This document shows positions 33,672 through 42,317 of a stretch of DNA of 64,000 nucleotides, piece by piece. The notes beneath the pieces are model-generated. The model saw nothing but the letters and a program-made list of their open reading frames with translations, searched no databases and was not told the DNA's origin. The stretch is from JANPCX01 sp031431125 (GTDB taxonomy: Bacteria; Pseudomonadota; Gammaproteobacteria; Burkholderiales; Burkholderiaceae_C). The stretch's first letter is position 1. Each line of letters opens with the position of its first letter. The stretch spans positions 1 through 64,000 of the forward strand of contig JANPCX010000078.1 of assembly GCA_031431125.1 (NCBI GenBank). Direction: 5' to 3'. Position numbers and translations under genes: made by a program.

Positions 33672-34661
33672 TTAAACGTTGAGCGCGCCGAAGGTGCTGT
33701 CGGGGCCTGGTGGATCCAGCCGCACGCTCACTTCGCCGCTGTTGATGCTGTGCTGAACACCGTCGCCCGTGGTGACCCGCAGAACGCCGCCCGGACCCAC
33801 TCCCTGGGCCATGGCCGTTTTGGCGGCTGCAAGCGTGGTGTGAACCTGACGGCCGCGCAAGATGTCGCGCGCCGCATAACGCGCTTCAAACGCCGCAAAC
33901 CCTTCGCGCTCGAACAATTGCAGGGCCTGCACCAAGGGCAAGGCGATTTGGCCCAAAGCGGATTGCGGTGTTGCATCGGGGGCGATTTCCTGCCAACAGG
34001 CCACGCCAGTTTTGACATCGCTTGGGTACAGCGGCAGCACATTCAAACCAATGCCCAGCACCACCAGGCGTGTTCCGGGCGCGTTCACAGTTTCTATCAA
34101 GATGCCCGCCAATTTGCGCCCCGTGCTGGGTGCAGTCATGCCGCCATCCATCAACCACAAGTCATTGGGCCACTTCAGGCCAATGCGGGGCGTTTGTCCA
34201 GGCGCGCAGGGGTCCAGCGTCTCAGCCAAGGCCACGCCCACGGCCAGGGACAAGCCCGACCAGTCGCTCGGCGCCATGGGCAAAGCCAAGGAGAAGGTCA
34301 AGGAAGCCCCCGCGACGGCCTGCCAGGGACGGCCTTGGCGGCCGCGTCCACCTGTTTGATGCTCAGCCACCAGCAAGCACGGTTGCAGGTCAACCGAACG
34401 GCGGCCAAAGGCGGCGCTTTCCATGCTGCGCCTGACCTGGCTCCACTCCGATTCAGCCTTGTGGGCCTCCAGAGGGTGGCCGCCCGCACCGCGTGCCCGC
34501 TCCAACAACGCACTGTTGGTGGATGGCAAACGCGCCACCACCTCGACACTCAGCCCGGGCAAATGGGGCAGCAACTGCGCCCACAGCGCTTGCGTGTGCC
34601 AGCCCACGCTGGAAGAGGACTCTGCGCTTGTCTCGGGGGCGTTTGTCATCAATTCAGTCAT
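33672..34661 (-). CDS. birA: Biotin--[acetyl-CoA-carboxylase] ligase
   Basis: A 329-aa ligase that activates biotin as biotinyl-AMP and attaches it to BCCP. The catalytic core has the ATP/biotin loop TGGRGRQGRPW, then LKWPNDLWL with RKLAGILIE and GIGLNV. The C-terminal SH3-like cap is seen (GPGGVLRVTTGDGVQHSINSGEVSVRL). It has no N-terminal helix-turn-helix, so it is a monofunctional (group I) enzyme, not a repressor. It sits between the SET-domain gene (12 bases upstream) and SPOR gene, all on the minus strand. Confidence 0.92.
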   Translation of the reverse strand: MTELMTNAPETSAESSSSVGWHTQALWAQLLPHLPGLSVEVVARLPSTNSALLERARGAGGHPLEAHKAESEWSQVRRSMESAAFGRRSVDLQPCLLVAEHQTGGRGRQGRPWQAVAGASLTFSLALPMAPSDWSGLSLAVGVALAETLDPCAPGQTPRIGLKWPNDLWLMDGGMTAPSTGRKLAGILIETVNAPGTRLVVLGIGLNVLPLYPSDVKTGVACWQEIAPDATPQSALGQIALPLVQALQLFEREGFAAFEARYAARDILRGRQVHTTLAAAKTAMAQGVGPGGVLRVTTGDGVQHSINSGEVSVRLDPPGPDSTFGALNV

Positions 34662-34673
34662 GCAGCGTATTCT

Positions 34674-35174
34674 TCAGCGCTTGGGGGCGAGCATGGTGTG
34701 ACGGCAGTTGCGGGTTCCGCAGCGGCATTCAAACTGCTTTTTGAGTTTGGGCGTGTAGCGCTCGTCAATCACCAAGCCATAGTCGTAAAACAACTCTTCG
34801 CCCGCCTTGATGGCGCGTTTGGCGTGAATGAACACCTGAGCGCCGTCTTGCTCGGCCTCGCAGTTGGGTGTGCAGGCGTGGTTGATCCAGCGTGCCGCGT
34901 TGCCACTAACTTTTCCGTCTATCACCCTGCCGTCATCAATGTGAAAGTAAAAGGTATGGTTAGGATCGAGTGGGTCATGGGGGTGGCGACGCAGTGCTTC
35001 AGGCCAGCTGATGATCTCCCCTTTGTATTCAATGACCAATTCACCTTTGGCCAAAGGCTTGGCGGCAAAAACTCCTTTGCCATGGATGCCACTTTTTTTA
35101 ACCTGAATGCGGCGACCAGAAGCTGTCTTGGGAGGAGTGGGGGGCGTAACAGAATCGGGGCGGACAGGCTTCAT
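34674..35174 (-). CDS. SET-domain protein (putative lysine methyltransferase)
   Basis: 166 aa. The SET domain covers most of the protein: KSGIHGKGVFAAKPLAKGELVIEYKGE, SAM-binding RWINHACTPNCEAE, GEELFYDYGL, and a post-SET zinc motif CRCGTRNC. All core catalytic elements are present. Bacterial SET proteins are scattered and their substrates mostly unknown. The ATG at 35174 (MKPVRPDS) is used; an upstream ATG at 35192 in frame is possible and neither has a strong ribosome site. First gene of the SET-birA-SPOR set. Confidence 0.85.
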   Translation of the reverse strand: MKPVRPDSVTPPTPPKTASGRRIQVKKSGIHGKGVFAAKPLAKGELVIEYKGEIISWPEALRRHPHDPLDPNHTFYFHIDDGRVIDGKVSGNAARWINHACTPNCEAEQDGAQVFIHAKRAIKAGEELFYDYGLVIDERYTPKLKKQFECRCGTRNCRHTMLAPKR

Positions 35175-35343
35175 TGAATTTTTTAGGTACATTGAATTGG
35201 TGGGCGCGCGCGTGCGTGCGTATGCGCGCGAAGCCCGGATTGTATGGATGAGTCACGACGGACTCGGCAAGGGGTGCAAAATTTTTAACCGCCCTCATGC
35301 CTAAGAGCCGTTGTGGCTGTGTATGAAGACGTTTGAGGGAACC

Positions 35344-37977
35344 ATGAGCAAGACCTTGATCATTGCGGAAAAGCCCAGCGTGGCCCAGGACATCGTGCGT
35401 GCACTCACGCCCACAGCGGGCAAGTTTGACAAACACGACGACCACTTCGAGAACGAACGGTATGTCGTCACGAGTGCCGTCGGCCACTTGGTGGAGATCA
35501 AAGCACCCGAAGAATTTGACGTGAAGCGCGGCAAGTGGAGTTTTGCCAACCTGCCGGTGATTCCGCCGCACTTTGATTTGGCTCCCATCGACAAAGCCAA
35601 ATCGCGGCTCAATGCGGTGGTCAAACTCGTCAAACGCAAAGACGTCACTGCCCTCATCAACGCCTGCGACGCGGGCCGCGAAGGCGAGCTGATTTTTCGC
35701 TTGATCGTGCAATACGCCGGCAGCGAGAAAAAACCCATCGACAAACCGATTGAACGCCTGTGGCTGCAAAGCATGACGCCGCAGGCCATACGCGACGGGT
35801 TTGACAAGCTGCGCAGCGACGAAGAGCTGCGCGGGCTCTCAGACGCCGCACGCAGCCGTTCTGAGGCCGACTGGCTGGTGGGCATCAACGGTACCCGGGC
35901 CATGACGGCCTTCAACTCACGCGACGGCGGATTTTTCCTCACCACCGTGGGCCGGGTGCAAACGCCCACGCTGTCCATCATGGTGGAGCGGGAAGAAAAA
36001 ATCCGCAAGCACGTGTCTCGCCCCTATTGGGAAATCAAAGCCGACTTCGCCGCCCAAGCCGGCGAGTACGAAGGCAAATGGTTTGACCCCAAGTGGAAGA
36101 AAAACCTCGACGACCTGGAGCAGCGTGCCGACCGCATTTGGAACGAAGCCGACGCACAGGCCATCGCCAAGGCGGTGCTGGGCCAACCCGCCCATGTCAC
36201 GGAAGAAGCCAAACCCACCACGCAGAGTTCTCCGGGCCTCTATGACCTGACCACCTTGCAGCGCGAGGCCAATTCACGTTTTGGTTTTTCGGCCAAAACC
36301 ACGCTGTCGCTGGCCCAGGCCTTGTACGAAAAACACAAGGTGCTGACCTACCCGCGTACCGACAGCCGCTGCCTGCCTGAGGACTATGTGAGCGTGGTCA
36401 AACAAACCATGGAGATGATCAGTTCCGAAGACATGCCCGGCCCTTTGCGCGAGCTGGCCATCCATGCCAAGAAGGCGCTCAAAGAAGGTTACGTCAAACC
36501 CATCAAACGTGTTTTTGACAATACCAAGGTCTCGGACCACTTCGCCATCATCCCCACCTTGCTGCCGCCCAAAAGTTTGAGCGAGATTGAGGCCAAGCTC
36601 TACGACATGGTGGTCAAACGTTTCCTCGCGGTGTTTTTCCCGCCCGCCGAGTTCATGGTGACGACGCGCATCTCCACCGTGAAAGTCGAGGCCAAAGAAC
36701 TGACTAAAGAGCACAGCTTCCAAACCAATGGCAAGGTCATGGTCAAGCCGGGTTGGCTCGCGGTGTATGGCCGTGAAGCGCAAGAAGACGATGCCAATCT
36801 GGTGGCCGTGACCGCGGGTGAAGTGGTGCAGGTGGAAAGCGCCAGCGCCAACGCCTTGAAGACCAAACCCCCGGCGCGTTACACCGAGGCCACCTTGCTC
36901 AGCGCCATGGAAGGCGCGGGCAAGTTGATCGACGACGACGAGCTGCGCGAGGCCATGGCCGAAAAAGGCCTGGGCACACCCGCCACCCGCGCGCAAACCA
37001 TTGAAGGTTTAATTTACGAAAAATACATCGTGCGCGAAGGCCGCGAGCTGATCCCGAGTGCCAAAGCATTTCAATTGATGACGCTGTTGCGCGGCCTGCA
37101 GGTGGAAGAACTCACCAAACCCGAGCTCACCGGCAACTGGGAATTCCAACTTTCGCAAATGGAAAAAGGCCAACTCAGCCGCGACACCTTCATGGCCGAG
37201 ATCGCCGCCATGACGCAGCGTGTGGTGGCCAAGGCCAAAGAGTACGACCGCGACACCATTCCCGGCGACTACGCCACGCTGGAGGTGCCCTGCCCGAATT
37301 GCGGCGGTGTGGTGAAAGAAAACTACCGCCGTTTCACCTGCCAGGGCAAAACCGGCGCCAAAACTGAAAACGCTGAAGGCTGCGGTTTTTCCATCGGCAA
37401 AATTCCCGGTGGCCGGGCCTTTGAAACGGCCGAGGTGGAAGCCTTCATCCGCGACAAAAAAATCGGCCCGCTGGAAGGCTTCCGTTCCAAAGCCGGTTGG
37501 CCCTTCACCGCCGAGATCAAACTCGTGTTCGACGATGAGATCAAAAACTGGAAACTGGAATTTGACTTCGGCGAAGACGCCAAAGCCGCCGAAGCCAGCG
37601 AAGCGGTGGACTTCACCGGACAAGAGTCCCTGGGCCACTGCCCCAAATGCCAAAGCGCGGTGTACGAGCACGGCACGAGCTACATCTGCGAAAAAAGCAC
37701 CGGCCCCCACGCCACCTGCGACTTCAAGAGCGGCAAGATCATCCTGCAGCAGCCCGTGGCGAGAGAGGAAATGACCCACCTCCTGACCACAGGCAAAACC
37801 AATCTGCTGGAAAACTTCGTCTCCAACAAAACCCGCCGCAAGTTCAAGGCCTATCTGGCCTTTGACAAAAAAGAAGGCAAGGTGAGTTTCGAGTTTGAGC
37901 CCAGGGCAGCGAAGGCGCCTGCGAAGACGGCGGGGAAAACGGCGGCGAAGAAGGTGGCGGCTAAGAAGGCGGCTTGA
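35344..37977 (+). CDS. topB: DNA topoisomerase III
   Basis: An 877-aa type IA topoisomerase. A Toprim domain starts the protein (TLIIAEKPSVAQDIVRAL, with DAGREGELIFR). The active-site Tyr lies in LTYPRTDSRCLPEDY. C-terminal zinc-finger-like Cys pairs are seen (CPNCGG ... C and CPKC ... C). A lysine/alanine tail (AGKTAAKKVAAKKAA) extends beyond the usual E. coli length of about 650 residues. It decatenates replication intermediates and single-stranded crossings. The ATG at 35344 is the TopB-type start (MSKTLIIAEKPS) with GAGGGAA upstream. Confidence 0.95.
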   Translation: MSKTLIIAEKPSVAQDIVRALTPTAGKFDKHDDHFENERYVVTSAVGHLVEIKAPEEFDVKRGKWSFANLPVIPPHFDLAPIDKAKSRLNAVVKLVKRKDVTALINACDAGREGELIFRLIVQYAGSEKKPIDKPIERLWLQSMTPQAIRDGFDKLRSDEELRGLSDAARSRSEADWLVGINGTRAMTAFNSRDGGFFLTTVGRVQTPTLSIMVEREEKIRKHVSRPYWEIKADFAAQAGEYEGKWFDPKWKKNLDDLEQRADRIWNEADAQAIAKAVLGQPAHVTEEAKPTTQSSPGLYDLTTLQREANSRFGFSAKTTLSLAQALYEKHKVLTYPRTDSRCLPEDYVSVVKQTMEMISSEDMPGPLRELAIHAKKALKEGYVKPIKRVFDNTKVSDHFAIIPTLLPPKSLSEIEAKLYDMVVKRFLAVFFPPAEFMVTTRISTVKVEAKELTKEHSFQTNGKVMVKPGWLAVYGREAQEDDANLVAVTAGEVVQVESASANALKTKPPARYTEATLLSAMEGAGKLIDDDELREAMAEKGLGTPATRAQTIEGLIYEKYIVREGRELIPSAKAFQLMTLLRGLQVEELTKPELTGNWEFQLSQMEKGQLSRDTFMAEIAAMTQRVVAKAKEYDRDTIPGDYATLEVPCPNCGGVVKENYRRFTCQGKTGAKTENAEGCGFSIGKIPGGRAFETAEVEAFIRDKKIGPLEGFRSKAGWPFTAEIKLVFDDEIKNWKLEFDFGEDAKAAEASEAVDFTGQESLGHCPKCQSAVYEHGTSYICEKSTGPHATCDFKSGKIILQQPVAREEMTHLLTTGKTNLLENFVSNKTRRKFKAYLAFDKKEGKVSFEFEPRAAKAPAKTAGKTAAKKVAAKKAA

Positions 37978-38024
37978 ATGATGGTGCTGATCCCAACGCT
38001 GCTGAATGAGAGAAAGATTCAGGA

Positions 38025-39623
38025 ATGAAGATATCAAGCATTCACTTGAAGAATTTCAAGCGTTTCACGGATGTCGTGGTCAGCAAAATCCCGGAAAGCG
38101 CAAAACTTGTAGTAGTGGTTGGACCGAACGGCTGCGGTAAGTCATCGCTCTTTGACGCCCTATTGCACTGGTACAAAGGCAAGGTTGGGTTTGGCTTCAA
38201 CCAGGACTTCCTCTACTACCGGAAGCATTCTGAGATCCCCTTCGGTTGGCATGAAACAGTCGAAGTCAAATTGCACGGCGAGGCGGCGCCAGTCAAAGGA
38301 TGTCTGTATGTAAGAACTGCGTACCGGAATGATCCCGATTTCAATATTGGTGGAATAAATCGTCCGGCTGCGCCATCTGAATCAGTGCGATTTTCCAGAG
38401 TAATCGAAAACGATCAAACAGTTTCAGACAACTATCAACGTCTCGTGTACGACACTATGGCATCGGTCTACGATGCGTCCAACGACGCAAAGACGGTTGT
38501 GATGCTCCGCGAGGAGTTAATCGGGAAGATTCGAGCCTCAATGCGAGCAGTGTTTGGTGATTTGGTACTGAAGAACATCAGTGACCCTCTAGGTGCGGGC
38601 GCGTTCTACTTCGACAAAGGAACCGCTAACGGCTATCACTATAAGAACCTCTCAGGCGGCGAAAAGGCTGCCTTTGACCTGCTTTTAGATATGCACGTGA
38701 AGAGGAAATTCTTTGCTGATGCTGTCTATTGCATAGATGAGATGGAGACCCACCTTCACACGCGTGTGCAAGGGACTCTGCTCAAGGAGCTTTTCAAGCT
38801 TCTCCCAGATACCTCTCAATTGTGGGTGACTACGCACTCCATCGGTGTGCTGCGGGCCGCACAAGAACTGAACAAGGCCAGTCCTGGCTCAGTGTGCATG
38901 ATCGACTTTGACGCTGTGGATTCAGACACGCCGCGCCTCATTGAGCCGAGCAGCCTTGGCCGTGTTAGCTGGGAGAAACTTCTTTCGATTGCCTTGGATG
39001 ACCTAGCCTCTAGTATCGCTCCTGGTGTAGTGGTGGTATGTGAGGGTTCCTCGGTAGGGACTCGTCGAAAAGACTTCGATGCTGAGATCTATAACCGGAT
39101 CTTTGGCGATTCAGTTGAAAACATAGTATTCGTATCTGGAGGGTCGTCGAATCAGGTTGCAGCTCATGGTATCTCTGTGCGCAGAACTCTTTCTGAAATT
39201 CTTCCAACATCCAGAGTACTTAGTCTTTGCGACAGAGATGACAAGTCTGGAGCAGAAGTGGCTGCCTTTGAAGCAAATAACGGTGTTGTCTTGTCGTTAC
39301 GCAATATAGAGTCTTATCTGCTTGCTGACGACGCGATCGAATCACTTGTTAAATCGCAGCAGAAAGACGCACTACTGCAGGGCGCGTTGGAGATAAAGCA
39401 GAACGCCATAGCTGCGAGCGTCACGCGTGGCAATGCGCCCGACGACTTGAAGTCGGCCTCAGGCGAAATCTATGTTGGACTTAAGCGACTGCTGGCGCTT
39501 CAATGGTGCGGAAACACGAGCGATTCATTTTTGCGCGACACCATGGCACCGCTATTGAAAGCAGGAATGCCTTCGTACGAAGCGCTGAAGGCTGCTGTTG
39601 TAGATCGTGTCCTGGCACGCTGA
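38025..39623 (+). CDS. AAA-family ATPase with TOPRIM-like C-terminus (OLD-related)
   Basis: 532 aa. The SMC/OLD-type ATPase has Walker A GPNGCGKS (33-40), the signature LSGGEKAA, Walker B VYCIDEMETHLH and the H-loop WVTTHS. The C-terminal region has VVVVCEGSSVG, FVSGGSSNQV and LCDRDDKSGAEV, which looks like a TOPRIM or DUF4435 metal-binding module. Such fusions are often nucleases in phage defence, but no partner gene is present. Base composition is visibly less GC-rich than its neighbours, consistent with horizontal gain. It sits 47 bases after topB. Function uncertain. Confidence 0.75.
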   Translation: MKISSIHLKNFKRFTDVVVSKIPESAKLVVVVGPNGCGKSSLFDALLHWYKGKVGFGFNQDFLYYRKHSEIPFGWHETVEVKLHGEAAPVKGCLYVRTAYRNDPDFNIGGINRPAAPSESVRFSRVIENDQTVSDNYQRLVYDTMASVYDASNDAKTVVMLREELIGKIRASMRAVFGDLVLKNISDPLGAGAFYFDKGTANGYHYKNLSGGEKAAFDLLLDMHVKRKFFADAVYCIDEMETHLHTRVQGTLLKELFKLLPDTSQLWVTTHSIGVLRAAQELNKASPGSVCMIDFDAVDSDTPRLIEPSSLGRVSWEKLLSIALDDLASSIAPGVVVVCEGSSVGTRRKDFDAEIYNRIFGDSVENIVFVSGGSSNQVAAHGISVRRTLSEILPTSRVLSLCDRDDKSGAEVAAFEANNGVVLSLRNIESYLLADDAIESLVKSQQKDALLQGALEIKQNAIAASVTRGNAPDDLKSASGEIYVGLKRLLALQWCGNTSDSFLRDTMAPLLKAGMPSYEALKAAVVDRVLAR

Positions 39624-39644
39624 CGCCTAACCAGAGGCCTGGGA

Positions 39645-40265
39645 ATGAGCACTGGCATCAAACCCATGCCCACCCGCCTCCCACCCAACGCCGTTCACCC
39701 CTTAACCCGCACCGAATGGCGTTCGTGGCTGCAGGCCCACCATCAGCGGGATGAAGGCGTGTGGTTGGTGTCGTACAAAAAGGCCAGCGGCAAAACGAGT
39801 CTGGGATACGACGCCGTAGTCGAAGAAGCCCTGTGTTTTGGTTGGGTGGACAGCAAGCCGAGCAAACTCGATGTGCACCGCACCATGTTGTGGTTCTCGC
39901 GGCGCAAGCCGAAGTCGGCGTGGTCGCGGCCGAACAAGGAGCGGGTGGCGCGGTTGATTGAGCAAGGGCTGATGCATGCGAGCGGCCTTGCGAAGATCAA
40001 AGCCGCACAAGCGGACGGATCATGGACGGCGCTGGATGAAGTCGAGCAACTGATGGTCCCGGCCGACTTGCAAGAAGAACTTGCTCGCTACCCCAAGGCC
40101 ACCACCCACTTCGCCGCATTTCCACGCTCGGCCAAACGCGGCATCCTGGAGTGGATCAGCCAAGCAAAAAAGCCGGACACGCGTGCCAAGCGGGTTCAAG
40201 AAACCGCGCGTCTTGCACAAGACAATGTGCGGGCCAACCAGTGGCAACCCAAATCAACGCCTTGA
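39645..40265 (+). CDS. YdeI/OmpD-associated family protein
   Basis: 206 aa. Shows the family opening TEWRSWLQAHHQRDEGVWLVSYKKASGKTSLGYDAVVEEALCFGWVDS, RTMLWFSRRKPKSAWSRPNKERV, and FPRSAKRGILEWISQAKKPDTR with an Arg/Lys-rich C-terminal helix. E. coli YdeI is linked to resistance to certain antimicrobials, but the biochemical role is unknown. The last 45 bases lie inside the left copy of the large direct repeat (40221-40364). A frameshifted second copy of its 3' end lies at 43466-43585. Confidence 0.85.
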   Translation: MSTGIKPMPTRLPPNAVHPLTRTEWRSWLQAHHQRDEGVWLVSYKKASGKTSLGYDAVVEEALCFGWVDSKPSKLDVHRTMLWFSRRKPKSAWSRPNKERVARLIEQGLMHASGLAKIKAAQADGSWTALDEVEQLMVPADLQEELARYPKATTHFAAFPRSAKRGILEWISQAKKPDTRAKRVQETARLAQDNVRANQWQPKSTP

Positions 40266-40364
40266 AAGAAGCGTCCCATTGAACACCGCCTCACGCCACC
40301 TCGTCCTGCACGGCAGCATTGTTTTGTTGTTGGGTTTGTTGTTGGGTGCGCCTTATGCGCGGGC
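40221..40364. repeat. Direct repeat, left copy (flanks the Lrp/OCD/HDAC segment)
   Basis: 144 bases that match 43541-43684 at a constant offset of 3320 with about 9 mismatches by hand alignment. It spans the end of the YdeI gene and the start of a membrane-protein gene that is truncated here. Weaker similarity reaches upstream to about 40147. Confidence 0.85.
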
Positions 40365-40380
40365 TGATGACGCCGCCTGA
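40279..40380 (+). pseudogene. Truncated 5' fragment of the small membrane protein gene
   Basis: A TTG start and 28 codons identical or nearly so to the beginning of the intact gene at 43599 (NTASRHLVLHGSIVL, GLLLGAPYARA), then divergence and a TGA at 40378. It was cut where the direct repeat ends, so it is a leftover of a duplication, not a functional gene. Confidence 0.75.
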
Positions 40381-40582
40381 AACACCTGCGCCCAAACGCT
40401 CCACCAGGTTCGTCACGCCCGACAACAAGGGCAACAAAGCCAGTGGCGTGAAGAAGAGGAAATAAATTGAGCTTGCGCAGTCGGGGAACTGCATGAACAT
40501 GGGGCCTGGAACCTCCACACACGCGATGCCATCAGTAGATAAAACCTTCGCTACCGAAGTGGAATTTGTTGACCCGCCCAGG

Positions 40583-41005
40583 TCAGGACTTGTGTACCGA
40601 TAGCAGAATATTCGTCTCGGACTGGGCAATGCCTTTCAGTCGTCGAATCTCGCGCAGGGCGCTCTCGAACCTGTCGAGCGTGTCCACGCGCAGCTCGGCC
40701 ACGATGTCCCAGCGTCCATTGGTCATGTACAGCGTTGCGATATTCGGATTACCCTGCAGGGCACGCAAGACCTCCGAAGCGTGGTGCCCATCCGATGAGA
40801 TGGTCATCAAGGCCCGGACGCCGTGACTCTCCACCGGCGTCTTGAGCCGCAACGTGTATCCCTCGATCGAACCGTTGCGTTCGAGTTTGGCCAAGCGGTT
40901 CTGAATCGTCGTGCGAGACACGCCGATCTTTTTGGCGAGCGTCACCACGGGCAAACGCGCGTTGTCAGAGAGCATGGCGATGAGTTGCTGATCGATGTTG
41001 TCCAT
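40583..41005 (-). CDS. Lrp/AsnC-family transcriptional regulator
   Basis: 140 aa. The N-terminal winged helix (DNIDQQLIAMLSDNARLPVVTLAKKIGVSRTTIQNRLAKL) is followed by an Lrp ligand-binding RAM domain (VRALMTISSD ... LYMTNGRWDIVAELRV). It is divergent from the ornithine cyclodeaminase gene with 261 bases between them, the usual layout for a local amino-acid-responsive switch. It probably controls the cyclodeaminase/HDAC pair in response to an amino acid. The start at 41005 gives a standard length. Confidence 0.9.
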   Translation of the reverse strand: MDNIDQQLIAMLSDNARLPVVTLAKKIGVSRTTIQNRLAKLERNGSIEGYTLRLKTPVESHGVRALMTISSDGHHASEVLRALQGNPNIATLYMTNGRWDIVAELRVDTLDRFESALREIRRLKGIAQSETNILLSVHKS

Positions 41006-41266
41006 GGCTACTGGCGGCGGCTTGGGGCTGGACAGTTTATCGCCCCTGCCCCAAGCCAGCCTACCCGATCCCCGTGCACCGCGTGCCCTTGATGCGCTGC
41101 AGACCGGCGCAGGTTGCGATGTGCGCCGCAGAGTTGGCATATTGCCCATGAATGAAGTGTGCAGGTTGGCGCTTTGCCCACTGTTTTCTGGCTCGATCCC
41201 ACGGGAAAATTTGTCAGCAAGGCGGTGCATGACGCGACGCCTTGAAATCCAAGACAGGATCTGAAA

Positions 41267-42316
41267 ATGACCCGATTTATTGACGTTGTCGATCTCTTGC
41301 GCCTCGTCGACACCAACGGCGTGAGCTGCTTCATCGAAGAGCTTGCAGCAGCGCTCCACGACGACTTTGTGCGTTGGAACGACTTCGAGAAGACTGCACG
41401 CGTCGCCTCGCACTCACAGGTGGGCGTCATCGAACTGATGCCTGTTGCCGACAAGGGTTCCTATGCCTTCAAGTACGTCAACGGCCATCCCAGCAATACC
41501 GCACTGGGACTGCCCACCGTCATGGCCTTTGGCGTTCTTGCCGACGTGATGACCGGCTATCCGCTGCTTCTTTCCGAGCTGACGCTGACAACAGCATTGC
41601 GCACCGCGGCGACATCGGCGATGGCCGCCCGCGCACTGGCCCGACCGAATTCGAGGTCGATGGCGCTCATCGGCAATGGCTCGCAAAGCGAGTTTCAAGC
41701 CATTGCCTTCCACAGCTTGCTGGACGTCGAAGAGATCCGCGTTTTCGATGTGGACCCACTGGCCAGCGACAAGTTGATCCGCAACCTCTCAGCCTACCCC
41801 GGGTTGAAAGTCATCCGTTCGACAAGCACCGCCCAAGCCGTCCGAGGCGCGGACATCGTCACCACGGTCACCGCTGACAAGGCTTACGCAACGATCCTGA
41901 CGCCAGAAATGATCGAGCCGGGAATGCATATCAACGCGGTGGGCGGCGATTGCCCAGGGAAGACGGAGCTGCACGCTGACGTCCTGCGCAACGCATCGGT
42001 CTTCGTCGAATACGAGCCGCAGACACGCATCGAAGGCGACATCCAGCAGCTGCCCGCCAATTTCCCGGTGCAAGAGTTGTGGCAGGTGCTGCTCGGCGCC
42101 GCGCCCGGGCGTCGAGACATGGGGCAAGTGACGGTGTTCGACTCCGTCGGTTTCGCTCTGGAGGATTACACCGCGCTGAGGTATATCCACCGGCTCGCCC
42201 AGGACCAGGGCGTGGGCAAGGACATCGCCTTGATCCCGGAACTGGACGACCCGAAGAACCTCTTCGGCCTGACCGCCAACGGAAGGCGGCGCGCCTCACT
42301 GCGCCGCGCGGCTTGA
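41267..42316 (+). CDS. Ornithine cyclodeaminase / mu-crystallin family protein
   Basis: 349 aa. NAD-binding Rossmann region MALIGNGSQSEFQAIAF, followed by VRGADIVTTVTADK, with a family start (FIDVVDLLRLV) and substrate-pocket residues around SYAFKYVNGHPSN. Family members convert L-ornithine to L-proline plus ammonia, or reduce cyclic imines; ketimine reductases and lysine cyclodeaminases share the fold. An adjacent HDAC-like gene begins after 1 base and an Lrp regulator diverges upstream, suggesting an amino acid or polyamine breakdown unit. Confidence 0.88.
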   Translation: MTRFIDVVDLLRLVDTNGVSCFIEELAAALHDDFVRWNDFEKTARVASHSQVGVIELMPVADKGSYAFKYVNGHPSNTALGLPTVMAFGVLADVMTGYPLLLSELTLTTALRTAATSAMAARALARPNSRSMALIGNGSQSEFQAIAFHSLLDVEEIRVFDVDPLASDKLIRNLSAYPGLKVIRSTSTAQAVRGADIVTTVTADKAYATILTPEMIEPGMHINAVGGDCPGKTELHADVLRNASVFVEYEPQTRIEGDIQQLPANFPVQELWQVLLGAAPGRRDMGQVTVFDSVGFALEDYTALRYIHRLAQDQGVGKDIALIPELDDPKNLFGLTANGRRRASLRRAA

Positions 42317-42317
42317 G

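Noticed and set aside
36024..36996. Long antisense frames inside topB and other high-GC genes
   Set aside because: They are shadows of the codon bias of the real genes, without ribosome sites or family motifs.
40291..40629. Minus-strand frame with a hydrophobic stretch (FLFFTPLALLPLLSG) between ydeI and the Lrp gene
   Set aside because: It overlaps the duplicated repeat, has no ribosome site and ends in low-complexity Gln/Thr codons. It may be a piece of an old membrane gene but cannot be supported.
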